DNA of 64,000 nucleotides from Oligoflexia bacterium (GCA_015232355.1 JADFZW010000024.1:1-64000); one strand, 5' to 3'. Positions 17,256 to 26,093 are shown, numbered from the stretch's first letter. The notes: generated from the sequence alone by a model not told the origin. Translations and numbers: made by a program.

Positions 17256-18318
17256 GCGAAAGCCCCTCACTATGATCCACAATTGGTCTATAACCAAAAT
17301 CATCTTGCGAGCGCTTATGATTAAAGTAGTGTGACTTTGCAAGCATCATCACCACATATCTTGTCATTGGTGGTTCACGTTTTATTCTAAGCAAACCATT
17401 AACAAAATACTTGTAAGAAAATTCTGCCACTGCTCCTGCCTTATATGCCAACTTAAACGGTACTCTTTTCTCTAATGATAAAGGAGTAATTCCATTTAAT
17501 GATAAAATCTTATTTATAAAATCCCAAAGCACTACTGGTTTTTCATCAGCAATAAAGTATGCTCGTCCTAAAACTTTTGATGATGATGGCGCTGATGCTG
17601 ATTCAAGCGCTCTATACGCCAACAGATGCGCGTAGGCGGCGTTATCAACATAGGTAATATCCACTAAATTTTTTCCATCTCCCACTATCTTCAAACGACC
17701 ACTTCTGGCCATCTTTAATACTCTGGGAATAAGATGTTTGTCTCCTGGTCCCCAAATAAGATGCGGCCGTAGTGCTACTGTTAATAAATTTTTTCCATCA
17801 TTGGCGGCCAAGACTAATTTTTCAGCTGCTGCTTTAGATTTAGCATAATAGGAGTGAAATTTAGTTGGATAGGGAGCGTTTTCTTCATCAACACCTTCTA
17901 AATCACAATAACCAAAGACTGCACTAGGAGAGCTAGTATAAATTAATTTTGGAACATTAAATTCCTTCATCACCTGAATAATATTTTTCGTTCCTAATAT
18001 ATTTACTCGCTCAAAATCTTTCCATGGGCCCCACATTGATGCAAAGGCGGCCACATGAAAGACAACATCAAAGCGATACTCTTTAAAAATCTTTTGCATA
18101 AAAGACAAATCAGAAATATCTCCACCAATTTGTCTCACTGACACTTTCTCACCCTCAATGCCCTCAATGCTCTCAAGATGACTATAATAATTTCTTGAAA
18201 TACTAAATAGTTCAAACTCAGGATGTTCTTTTGCCAACATACGAATAATGGCAGTTGCTAAAAATCCTCCGCCACCTGTAATTAAAACTCTAGTTTTTAT
18301 ACTCGTTAATTCACTCAT
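17245..18318 (-). CDS. oleD: NAD-dependent epimerase/dehydrogenase, OleD-like
   Basis: An extended SDR of the 3-beta-hydroxysteroid dehydrogenase type. It has the Rossmann loop 'ITGGGGFLATAI', the 'VFHVAAFASMWGPW' strand, the 'YTSSPSAVFGYCD' Ser motif, YxxxK in 'HSYYAKSKAAAEK', and 'ALRPHLIWGPGD'. The last block and overall length match OleD, which reduces the 2-alkyl-3-ketoacid made by OleA to a 2-alkyl-3-hydroxyacid in long-chain olefin synthesis (established pathway). The start is ATG at 18318 with AGGAGAGG upstream, in preference to an upstream Met. The oleC homologue lies 2.7 kb upstream on the same strand. OleA and OleB are not in the window, so the pathway claim depends on genes elsewhere. 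Confidence 0.8.
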   Translation of the reverse strand: MSELTSIKTRVLITGGGGFLATAIIRMLAKEHPEFELFSISRNYYSHLESIEGIEGEKVSVRQIGGDISDLSFMQKIFKEYRFDVVFHVAAFASMWGPWKDFERVNILGTKNIIQVMKEFNVPKLIYTSSPSAVFGYCDLEGVDEENAPYPTKFHSYYAKSKAAAEKLVLAANDGKNLLTVALRPHLIWGPGDKHLIPRVLKMARSGRLKIVGDGKNLVDITYVDNAAYAHLLAYRALESASAPSSSKVLGRAYFIADEKPVVLWDFINKILSLNGITPLSLEKRVPFKLAYKAGAVAEFSYKYFVNGLLRIKREPPMTRYVVMMLAKSHYFNHKRSQDDFGYRPIVDHSEGLSRMI

Positions 18319-18354
18319 TAATTTACCTCTCCTATATAAACCAACTAACAAAAT

Positions 18355-19281
18355 TCATTCCTGGTGCAAATCAAAACACATTAGACAAGCATCTCCCCAT
18401 GGAGCATGGTACTCACCAAGCATTTTAAAACCGACCTTTTCATAACATCTGATTGCTCGTTTATTAGTAGGATCTGGATCTACAATCAGTGTGGTGACAT
18501 CTGGTTCAATATTTTTTAAATATAAAATAAATTCTTTAATAAACTTATTTCCAAAACCTTTTCCAACATAATTAGGATCACCGATAAATTGGTCACTACC
18601 GACTGAAGTTTTAGGTATGATTGATGGCCACCAAGAACCAGCTTTTTCAACTGCATGATCGTAATGGTAGTATTGAATGTATCCAATTGGCGTGTCGTTC
18701 AAACTAACAATGAATCCAAATGTATCCTCTGATCTAATTCTAACTAAAAACTTTTCAATAATTGCTTCATCTTCATCTGGAGTCGGCCACCACTCACTTA
18801 CATGTGGTTCTTTAAACCAACTAAGTAGTAACTGGATATCTTCATTAGATAATTTCTTAAAAGTGAAAGTTGTTAGATTCTTATCTGTATCTGTTTTATC
18901 AATTTCACTTTGCGCCCATGAAACAACTTCTATCGCAATTTTTATTGCTTCTAAATATTCATCCTCTGTAATTTCTTCAAAAGGTCCTGGATATCTTGAC
19001 TCTACAGCGTACACAGTTAAAGCTACAGCATCCTCAACCTCAATCGGAATCACAACTCCAGCATTAGAAAGAGTTGTCAAAAGCTCGCCTATATCATGAA
19101 CGAATCTAAATTTAATGTTTCTTTTTATGAGAATAGCTTTAATAGCTTTTTCAGCTGCTTGTTGAGCATCAAAGCAATAATCTTCCCAAACTGCATCTTC
19201 TATTTTGCTTTGTTTGGCCCTTGCCAGATTGCTTTTTGCGCGTTTTAACCAGCTTTCTGCTAATGACTTTTTAGGCAGCAT
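18355..19281 (-). CDS. HEPN domain fused to AAC(6')-like GNAT acetyltransferase
   Basis: Residues about 1-145 are a HEPN domain ('AESWLKRAKSNLARAKQ', 'CFDAQQAAEKAIKAILIKR', 'VHDIGELL'), the type paired with MNT nucleotidyltransferases. Residues about 150-308 are a GNAT domain: 'WWPTPDEDE', 'GYIQYYHY', the acetyl-CoA loop 'YVGKGFGNKFI' and 'NKRAIRCYEKVGF'. This resembles the AAC(6') aminoglycoside acetyltransferase group. HEPN proteins of this kind are RNase-like toxins or nucleotidylation targets in HEPN/MNT toxin-antitoxin pairs. Fusion to a GNAT is unusual. The start is ATG at 19281, inside the end of the MNT gene (11-bp overlap), with AAGGGAAGG upstream. The longer frame to 19359 would overlap MNT by 89 bp. 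The cassette sits between oleC and oleD homologues and looks acquired. Confidence 0.85.
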   Translation of the reverse strand: MLPKKSLAESWLKRAKSNLARAKQSKIEDAVWEDYCFDAQQAAEKAIKAILIKRNIKFRFVHDIGELLTTLSNAGVVIPIEVEDAVALTVYAVESRYPGPFEEITEDEYLEAIKIAIEVVSWAQSEIDKTDTDKNLTTFTFKKLSNEDIQLLLSWFKEPHVSEWWPTPDEDEAIIEKFLVRIRSEDTFGFIVSLNDTPIGYIQYYHYDHAVEKAGSWWPSIIPKTSVGSDQFIGDPNYVGKGFGNKFIKEFILYLKNIEPDVTTLIVDPDPTNKRAIRCYEKVGFKMLGEYHAPWGDACLMCFDLHQE

Positions 19282-19603
19282 ATAGAACCTTCCCTTCTTG
19301 CAAAGCTGTTTTAATAACCGTTCCTTCTGAATCTTTGTTTGATAGTAGATCGCTTTCATGAATAACTACTAAATCTGTGGCAAAACCAATCTTAATTAGG
19401 TGCTTATAGATATTTTGAGCTGTCTTTCTACAATGAGCAGAGTTGTTAAGTACAACTAGGAAATCCAAATCACTGTTTTGCCCCATCTGACCTCGAACAA
19501 CTGATCCAAACAAGATTATTCGAATTGGCCTGGCCACTTCAATAATTTTTAAAGTTATTTCAGCTATTATTTTTTCGTATTCTTTTTCTTTTTTATTCGA
19601 CAT
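19271..19603 (-). CDS. MNT-type nucleotidyltransferase (antitoxin-like)
   Basis: A small (110-residue) pol-beta-fold nucleotidyltransferase. The core motif 'LFGSVVRGQMGQNSDLDFLVV' pattern GSxxxGxxxxxSDxD is complete, with the third acidic residue plausibly in 'FATDLVVI'. MntA-type proteins neutralise HEPN toxins by adding nucleotides to them (established for MntA/HepT). It is transcribed first and overlaps the HEPN-GNAT gene, the order expected for such a module. The ribosome site AGGGAG lies upstream of ATG 19603. Confidence 0.88.
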   Translation of the reverse strand: MSNKKEKEYEKIIAEITLKIIEVARPIRIILFGSVVRGQMGQNSDLDFLVVLNNSAHCRKTAQNIYKHLIKIGFATDLVVIHESDLLSNKDSEGTVIKTALQEGKVLYAA

Positions 19604-19855
19604 ATTTACTCCCTTAAATACTTACCTTAGGGTTCGAGCTATATATAATCCTATGGTCTACTTTTATTGCTATAAACAGATTCTATCTAACATAACCTAA
19701 ATAATCTAATCATTGAAAAATATTAAATCATCGCTCTTTTATTTTAGTCAAATTAAAATTATCTGCACCATTGTGTTATTATCATCGTGTTATCATTATT
19801 TAACAACCAGTAGATTTCTGCAAATAAAATCTATTGATAATAGAGATCTGACAAA

Positions 19856-21097
19856 ATGAAAATAAAATTAACTTCTATAAAACATATCTTCATCTTGCTA
19901 ACCTCACTAGTCATTGCAACTGTAATAACAACGGCCATAACCACTGCTACAGCTACTGCTGCTACAGAGGAGTTTCATAAACATCCAAATGGTGGAGGTC
20001 TCGTCTCATCTACTGCAAAAGTTGCTTCCAGTGTTTATTTAGGTCCAAATGTTATCGTTTCTGGAAATGCAGAAATAAATGATAATGTGATTATTAAAGG
20101 CAAAAATATTGTAATCAAAGATAATGCCCAAATATCTGATGATGTCTGCTTAGAGGGAGATAATATTTTAATTAAAGATAATGCCCAAATTTGGGGAGAC
20201 GCCACTATAAAAAGCAACTCTACAATTGGTGGATATGTATCACTCGCAGGTCAAACAACAGTAAAAAATTCTACCTTAAATGGAATTGTGGCCATCACCT
20301 GCAATGCTCTCAAAATCAATAACAAACAAATGAATATTCCAGTACCCAATTTTTGCCAATTTCCATATGAAAAAATAAAAAATATTAGAAAGAAAAAAGA
20401 GCTAGTTCAATTTACAAGTAATACAAATACAAACAAGAAAATTTTAATCACAAACCCAAATATGGATTCAGAAGTTAGTGTAGTAAGCGAAGAAGATGCA
20501 AAAAATTTGATCTCTAAATTTGTTATCGATAACTCCTCTGAATTACATAAAGATTTTCCCTATGATGGTTGCTTTAATCGATCACACATTATCGCCATGA
20601 AGATGGAAGAAAAATATAATTTCAAAATGGCCAAAGCATTCATTGAAGTTCCAGCACGAATTAGCACCAATATTGCTGGAAAAATAATTTCATCAAAACA
20701 ATGTAATCACTTACTTTCAAGTAAATGCCTAGTTAATCTTAATACTAACAGTAAAAGAAAGAATGTTAGCTGGACATACCATACTGCTGCGATGATTTTG
20801 GTTGGAAATAAAGCAATGATTTTTGATCCTCTCATCTCTGACCAACCAATAGAAGAGACTAAATGGGTCGCCAGTGTTACTAAAAAACTTAAACCTAATC
20901 AATTAGTTCGTTTCTATTATTCTCATCGTTTCACCTCTGAACCTCAAAGTTCCGACGAGCACTTAAAGGATTACACTACCGTTGTAGGTGATAGTTATAA
21001 TTCCATGCCTATTCCACAAAACGTACCTCGATCTAAAATTAATGAAGAGATAAAAAAATGTTTCGCTCGTTTAATTAAGAATAAGAAGAATGATTAG
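19856..21097 (+). CDS. Secreted protein with beta-helix repeats and protein-glutaminase (deamidase) domain
   Basis: A signal peptide (residues 1-38, ending in a Thr/Ala-rich repeat) is followed by about residues 45-145 of short repeats of the type 'GNAEINDNVIIKG', 'DNAQISDDVCLEG', 'DNAQIWGDATIKS'. These are typical of left-handed beta-helix proteins. The C-terminal domain (about 210-400) carries Cys239 in 'YDGCFNRSHIIAMKM', His309 in 'SWTYHTAAMILV' and Asp324 in 'IFDPLIS'. This matches the Cys-His-Asp triad of bacterial protein-glutaminases (DGC.aRAH, W.yH.A, .DP). Such enzymes deamidate protein glutamine side chains. In a predator or pathogen this could modify prey or host proteins (inference). 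The 3' end overlaps the convergent oleC homologue by 23 bp. Confidence 0.78.
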   Translation: MKIKLTSIKHIFILLTSLVIATVITTAITTATATAATEEFHKHPNGGGLVSSTAKVASSVYLGPNVIVSGNAEINDNVIIKGKNIVIKDNAQISDDVCLEGDNILIKDNAQIWGDATIKSNSTIGGYVSLAGQTTVKNSTLNGIVAITCNALKINNKQMNIPVPNFCQFPYEKIKNIRKKKELVQFTSNTNTNKKILITNPNMDSEVSVVSEEDAKNLISKFVIDNSSELHKDFPYDGCFNRSHIIAMKMEEKYNFKMAKAFIEVPARISTNIAGKIISSKQCNHLLSSKCLVNLNTNSKRKNVSWTYHTAAMILVGNKAMIFDPLISDQPIEETKWVASVTKKLKPNQLVRFYYSHRFTSEPQSSDEHLKDYTTVVGDSYNSMPIPQNVPRSKINEEIKKCFARLIKNKKND

Positions 21098-22778
21098 CAA
21101 GCTTGGCCAACTTTTGACGATCTATTTTTATATTATGACGAATATCCACAGGAAATTTTTTAAAATAATAAAAGCGCTTTATATCTTTAGTAATCTCAAA
21201 TTCTTCGCCTAACTCTTTGAGCTCCCTCTCGAAAAGCAACTGCTCACTCTTTTTCATTTTAACTCTTCCATCAATTCTCTCTACTGCCAATCCCATTCCT
21301 CCGATCCCTATTAAAGCAGTTCGCCTTATTTGAGGATGTCTATTGAATATAGCCTCGCAAGGAATTGTATAATTAGCACGTCCGTCATTACTATAAACCA
21401 CATGATCCTTTCTTCCACAAAACCACAAATTACCACTTATATCCAAATAACCGACATCGCCCATTCGATGCCAAATTCTTTCGCTATTGCTATTGCTATC
21501 TTTGATTTTCGCCAATCTAGTTTTATCTGGTTTATTATAATAATTTTGGGTAACAATCGGTCCGCTAACAATTATCTCTCCTATTTCACCTACAGCTAAT
21601 TCTGATACATCTTTTAAATTTTCAATAACTCCATTTCTTATCTCAATAATTTTGATCTCAACATCATTGACTGCTCTACCAACAAACATTCCTTTTCCCT
21701 TTGGCGTTTGTTCCGCTCCAATACTCAATACTTCTCGCCCACAAACATTTGTAAGCGGTAGCGATTCAGTCGCTCCATAGGGAGTAAAAGTATTAGCTTG
21801 CGAATGAGTTAAAATTTTTAAAAATTTTTGATGAATACTAATTTTCACAGGAGCACCAAACATCACCAAATATTTAATTGTTGGCAATTTTATATTTTTT
21901 TCTACAGCATAATCAGCAACTCTCTCCCAAATTGCTGGCGAACCGGCGGCAAAAGTAATCTTGTGATCTAAAATATTTTTTATTATTTTTTGAGGATCTA
22001 CCTCTGCAGGTTTAGTGGGATCCATCTCTGGAAAACATACTGTTAATCCCATATTGAGAGTAAAGAGAGCAAAGAAAGGAAATCCTGGAAGATCAATATC
22101 ATTTTCATTTAAACCATAAACATCTCTTAGCATTTTAATTTGGGTATTAAAAATTTTATGAGTGTATTCCACACCCTTGGGAACACCTGTCCCTCCAGAG
22201 GTAAAAAGAATTGCACCAAGATCATTCTCACTCATCTCCTCTATATGGGAATGATCCTCAAAATTATGATGATCATTTTGCAAAAGCTGCTCTAAATAAT
22301 AAGCTCCTCCAAGATAATGAGCAATCATCGCCAAAGCTCGCGCTCTCATAGGTGCAAATTTATTTTTAGTGGTTATAAAATATTTTATTGAATTAAATGG
22401 TCTTCTAAATATCAAACGTGCGATGTGTGCCTCTGGTTCTGCAATTAAAATATCTGGTGCCACCTCTCTAATCGCCTGTAATAAATTTTTCCTTCCCATT
22501 CCTGGGTCAATAAGTACTGGAACTGCTCCTGCTTTAAAGAGCGCAAACATAACGACAGTGAAATTAATCGATGGCCTTAAAAAAAGCAAAACCTTCGTGC
22601 CCTTACCAATCTCAAATTTTTTGAATTTCTCTCTCAATTGATTTGATCGTATATCTAAATCGCCATATGTTATTTTATTATCGCTCTCATTCTCTTTAGT
22701 AGGGTGAATCACCGCAAGTTTGTTCGGATTTTTTTTTGCCCAATACTTAAAATTCAATGCTACATTCTGCATACTCAT
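21075..22778 (-). CDS. oleC: AMP-dependent synthetase/ligase, OleC-like
   Basis: An adenylate-forming enzyme of 567 residues. The ATP loop is 'ILFTSGGTGVPKGVEYTH', the A5-type motif 'YGATESLP' is present, and 'RMGDVGYLD' and 'GRKDHVV' follow. 'PVLIDPGMGRKNLL' is a block I associate with OleC, which converts 2-alkyl-3-hydroxyacids to beta-lactones in olefin biosynthesis (established for OleC). Pairing with the OleD homologue on the same strand supports this over a generic acyl-CoA ligase. The start at 22778 has only a weak GAGAG upstream, and a Met two codons in is possible. The 3' end overlaps the glutaminase-like gene on the other strand. Confidence 0.8.
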   Translation of the reverse strand: MSMQNVALNFKYWAKKNPNKLAVIHPTKENESDNKITYGDLDIRSNQLREKFKKFEIGKGTKVLLFLRPSINFTVVMFALFKAGAVPVLIDPGMGRKNLLQAIREVAPDILIAEPEAHIARLIFRRPFNSIKYFITTKNKFAPMRARALAMIAHYLGGAYYLEQLLQNDHHNFEDHSHIEEMSENDLGAILFTSGGTGVPKGVEYTHKIFNTQIKMLRDVYGLNENDIDLPGFPFFALFTLNMGLTVCFPEMDPTKPAEVDPQKIIKNILDHKITFAAGSPAIWERVADYAVEKNIKLPTIKYLVMFGAPVKISIHQKFLKILTHSQANTFTPYGATESLPLTNVCGREVLSIGAEQTPKGKGMFVGRAVNDVEIKIIEIRNGVIENLKDVSELAVGEIGEIIVSGPIVTQNYYNKPDKTRLAKIKDSNSNSERIWHRMGDVGYLDISGNLWFCGRKDHVVYSNDGRANYTIPCEAIFNRHPQIRRTALIGIGGMGLAVERIDGRVKMKKSEQLLFERELKELGEEFEITKDIKRFYYFKKFPVDIRHNIKIDRQKLAKLANHSSYS

Positions 22779-22991
22779 ACATTCATCACTCTCTGTATAT
22801 CTATTAACCTATACTTTAAATATTTGAGGTATATATTAAATATACTTCAAAAATACACAACTATTATTATCGTATTTTAACAAACAATTTATTTTCTGAC
22901 AAAATCTGACTGTTGTTCATAAATTACTCTTTCTCATCTACAATTTTAATTTTATTATCTTGTTAATATCGCTATATCGCACGGAGTGTTC

Positions 22992-24221
22992 ATGATGAGG
23001 TTAAGACAAGCAACTAATAATAAACTATCCGCATTTTCATTCTTATTTTCATTCTTATTCTTATTTTTGTTTACTCTAAGCACACAAACTTGGGCCTATC
23101 AACATCACTGCCCATCAGGCAACTGGCAAAGTCAACTACTCATTCATCTAATCAATGTTGGCCAAGGAGATTCAACATTCATTCGAACTCCATCAGGCAC
23201 AACAATATTAATTGATGCTGGAGATTTAGGAAAGGGTGTTGCTGATGTTTTGCCAACCATCTCAAAGTGTTACAAACTAACTTCTATCGACTATTTGATA
23301 TTAACTCATCCACATGTAGATCACTATGGTGGGCTTATTGATGTTTTAAAGAAAATCAAAATCAATCGCGCTATCTATGATGGTGGTGATTCTGTTCTTC
23401 CACTTACCGGAACAACCTTCAACAAATATTATCAACTTGCAATGAAACCTTCTAATGCTAAAAGAAGAGTAGCAAACTTAGGGAACACTCTCGTGCATAA
23501 TGATGGAAGTAATGTTTTATTCAACGTTGTGAGTATCAACGCCCACACCACTGGCAACAATATAACTAGATCAGATAACTATGATTATGATAGTGATAAT
23601 GACAATGACAACGACAATGATAATTCAAACAACACAAACGAAGATGAAGATATTATTGATGATATAACTTTGAACAAAAAAAACAAATCTGCATCATCTA
23701 CCACATCCATTAATCCAAACTCTCTCTCTCTTGCTATGGTTATCTCCTATGGAAAATTTAAATATTATACTGGTGGTGACCTAACCGGTGCAATTAAAGC
23801 AAAGACTCCTGATCTAGAAAGTTTAGTAGCTAATACTATTGGTAGTGTTGATGTTATGAAAAGTAATCACCATGGTTCTGCTGGCTCAAATAACCTCTAT
23901 TTTCTCTCTACCTTAAAACCCAAACATGTCTTAGTTACAGTCGGTGAAGGTGGTAAAAATTTAACTTATCATCTACCTAATTATAATATCATTGAACGTA
24001 TGTTACTCCTTTCGCCCATTAAAACTATATATCAAACAACTGTTGGAGAGATGTGTACTTCTAGCACTGATTCCTCTGACAATGGTACTATCTGCAACGA
24101 CTCTGAAGAATCGTTACACTCCAATAATAAAATTAAAATTGAAAATGATGATATTATCGTAGTTGCAAATAAAAATTCTTATTCTATTAACAACGTAAAT
24201 TTTACTACTACTAGCAGATAA
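22992..24221 (+). CDS. Secreted ComEC/Rec2-like metallo-beta-lactamase-fold protein
   Basis: The mature domain begins 'IHLINVGQGDSTFI' and carries 'ILTHPHVDHYGG' (HxHxDH metal motif), 'YYTGGDLTG' and 'KSNHHGSAGSN'. This is the arrangement of the ComEC C-terminal hydrolase domain and its stand-alone relatives. A signal peptide (Phe/Leu repeats, about residues 10-35) sends it out of the cytoplasm without the ComEC channel, so it is a secreted hydrolase, perhaps a nuclease or phosphodiesterase (inference). An Asp/Asn repeat insert (about residues 195-225, encoded by GATAATGACAAT-like units) splits the domain. The start taken is ATG 22992, five bases after CGGAG. ATG 22995 or GTG 22986 are possible. 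Confidence 0.8.
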   Translation: MMRLRQATNNKLSAFSFLFSFLFLFLFTLSTQTWAYQHHCPSGNWQSQLLIHLINVGQGDSTFIRTPSGTTILIDAGDLGKGVADVLPTISKCYKLTSIDYLILTHPHVDHYGGLIDVLKKIKINRAIYDGGDSVLPLTGTTFNKYYQLAMKPSNAKRRVANLGNTLVHNDGSNVLFNVVSINAHTTGNNITRSDNYDYDSDNDNDNDNDNSNNTNEDEDIIDDITLNKKNKSASSTTSINPNSLSLAMVISYGKFKYYTGGDLTGAIKAKTPDLESLVANTIGSVDVMKSNHHGSAGSNNLYFLSTLKPKHVLVTVGEGGKNLTYHLPNYNIIERMLLLSPIKTIYQTTVGEMCTSSTDSSDNGTICNDSEESLHSNNKIKIENDDIIVVANKNSYSINNVNFTTTSR

Positions 24222-24238
24222 CTTAATCAATCAATCAA

Positions 24239-25237
24239 TCAATCATCTACCTCAATAGATATAACATCTTTATCTGCACCTGTTTTCGATTCTGATTTAT
24301 AATTGATTAATGTCTTTTTTGATTTCTTTAGTTTTAATTTGATCTTTATACCAACACTCTTCAAACTTTCTAATAAATCTTCATAATCTCCCATTATTTG
24401 TTTTTGTAAAGTGCCTGTTTTTCTAATCCAACGAAAATTATTAAAAGTTTTACTTGTTTCATTACTATCATTACTTCCATATAAATGAGAACCTCCAAAA
24501 TCTGTTATAAAATATGATATTTTGCCCTTCATCTCTTTATATAAAATATTTTTAATATGAAAATCTTGATGAACTATTTTTTTCTTATGCATTTTAACTG
24601 CCAGATCAAAAATACTCTTTAAATCTTTTTTCCCAAATTTCTTCTTTTTTTGTGAGTTTTCAAGGAGATTTGCAAGCGATCCATCCATTTTTTCCATAAT
24701 TATTTTAGAAGCAATTATCTTTTTTTCTGTATGAAATATATCATCTCTTTTAATTTTGCTACAAAGATATGATTTAAATATTTTCGGAGAAACATTTGAA
24801 TCCGAAGATAATGCCTTCATAATCTCCCTTTCATAGATAAAATCCACTAAATTGTGCCCATAGGGATCTAACTCGTAACTCTCTTTCAGTACTTTTAAAT
24901 AATCATTTTTTTGATCGTCACCACTACCAATAGTTACATTACGAACAACACCATATGTTCCTTCCGCAATTATCGATCCAGGTACAATTTTATTTTCACT
25001 TTCAAAAACATCACACAATGGTATTTGATCTACATTTTTCGTTAAATTTTTTAGCAATTCTATTCCCATATCATTACGAGGACCTAAATCACCTTTAACT
25101 ACTTTTAAAGATTTTTTTAAAAAATCCGTTAGAGTAGAATCAATAAAATTTGTAGATCCATTACATTTCTCTTGGGTGGCATTAGCATTGTTTATAGTAA
25201 AGATTAATAAAAATACACTCCAATGCAATTTCTTCAT
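24239..25237 (-). CDS. Secreted eukaryote-like protein kinase
   Basis: A signal peptide (residues 1-20, cleaved near NANA) precedes a kinase fold with all core motifs: Gly-rich loop 'AEGTYGVVRNV' (91-101), candidate ATP-binding Lys115 or Lys118 in 'LKVLK', 'HQDFHIKNIL' with catalytic Asp225 and Asn230, and 'ITDFGGS' with metal-binding Asp246. The catalytic loop HxDxxxxN resembles lipopolysaccharide-kinase/RIO-like and effector kinases more than classical Hanks Ser/Thr kinases. Because ATP is scarce outside the cytoplasm, a secreted kinase makes sense only if it is delivered into another cell (inference). After the fold the C-terminus is Lys-rich. AAAGGTAAG precedes the start. Confidence 0.82.
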   Translation of the reverse strand: MKKLHWSVFLLIFTINNANATQEKCNGSTNFIDSTLTDFLKKSLKVVKGDLGPRNDMGIELLKNLTKNVDQIPLCDVFESENKIVPGSIIAEGTYGVVRNVTIGSGDDQKNDYLKVLKESYELDPYGHNLVDFIYEREIMKALSSDSNVSPKIFKSYLCSKIKRDDIFHTEKKIIASKIIMEKMDGSLANLLENSQKKKKFGKKDLKSIFDLAVKMHKKKIVHQDFHIKNILYKEMKGKISYFITDFGGSHLYGSNDSNETSKTFNNFRWIRKTGTLQKQIMGDYEDLLESLKSVGIKIKLKLKKSKKTLINYKSESKTGADKDVISIEVDD

Positions 25238-25388
25238 AAAACTTACCTTTCTATTTCATTTATTTCATTAATAGTCTCATTACTAGTCATATCGGAATAA
25301 AATTGTTTTTCAAAAGAGATATCAGTAAAATTATGATTTGTACGTGTATGAGGGTTGGATAAAAAAATGGTGAATGATTGTTTTTTGT

Positions 25389-25892
25389 TTATCTCTTAAT
25401 TGATCTAACTTTATTCTCATTCATAACTAAAGCAATAATATATTTTTGAATCTGTAGATAGCATTCGGCAACTTGTGGATCGTTCTTCTTATTTTCTTCC
25501 TTTAATTTTTCCAATCGTGCAATCTCCTTGCTATAAATGCGCGAATCAGGAAGTGATTTAATACTAAGTTCATTAATATTTATGTTTTTTGCTTGTTCAA
25601 CAATCATTTCTACATCTTTATTTTCCTCTTTGGTTAAACTCTTTTGATCAACTTTTGTTAATAAGAAATCTCTAAGCTTTTGGTAACGAGGATGAGAATC
25701 ATCCGCATGGGTCATCACCTTTTTCATTAACCCTGATATCCTATCCAATTCCTGTTTATAAATTTTAACATTTGTTGATGATGATGGTAGTGCTGATTGG
25801 GCCGATGTGATTACTGGTGATAATGATAATATCATTGCAGATAACAGCAGTAATCTTGATGATAATCTTAACAGTTGTAATAAAAATCTCAT
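25389..25892 (-). CDS. Small exported helical protein, 167 aa
   Basis: The family is unknown. A clear signal peptide (about 1-31, LLQLLRLSSRLLLLSAMILSLS.., cleaved near TSAQS) precedes a charged, Lys/Glu-rich and probably alpha-helical mature part with 'RISGLMKKVMTH' and 'RLEKLKEENKKNDPQ'. AAAGGAG lies upstream of the ATG. It follows the secreted kinase gene on the same strand, with about 150 bp between that gene's start and this gene's stop. A periplasmic chaperone-like or structural role is possible but unsupported. Confidence 0.75.
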   Translation of the reverse strand: MRFLLQLLRLSSRLLLLSAMILSLSPVITSAQSALPSSSTNVKIYKQELDRISGLMKKVMTHADDSHPRYQKLRDFLLTKVDQKSLTKEENKDVEMIVEQAKNININELSIKSLPDSRIYSKEIARLEKLKEENKKNDPQVAECYLQIQKYIIALVMNENKVRSIKR

Positions 25893-26093
25893 TTTAAACT
25901 CCTTTCGTTTAATTTTTAAATTTATGCCCCATACTTTACAAGCTTTCCTATCATTTTCGCAATCTTTTTTATTTAGATCTATCAGATATTGTTAAAAATA
26001 CATAATAAAAATAAATAATTAAGACTTAATCAAAAATATTCCGAGAGAGTACTTAGAATTTCATATAACTTTTATAATTATTGGAGTTTTTCC

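Noticed and set aside
18355-19281. Aminoglycoside resistance gene
   Set aside because: The GNAT domain resembles AAC(6') enzymes but is fused to HEPN and paired with MNT. Resistance cannot be claimed from sequence, so only the domain similarity is reported.
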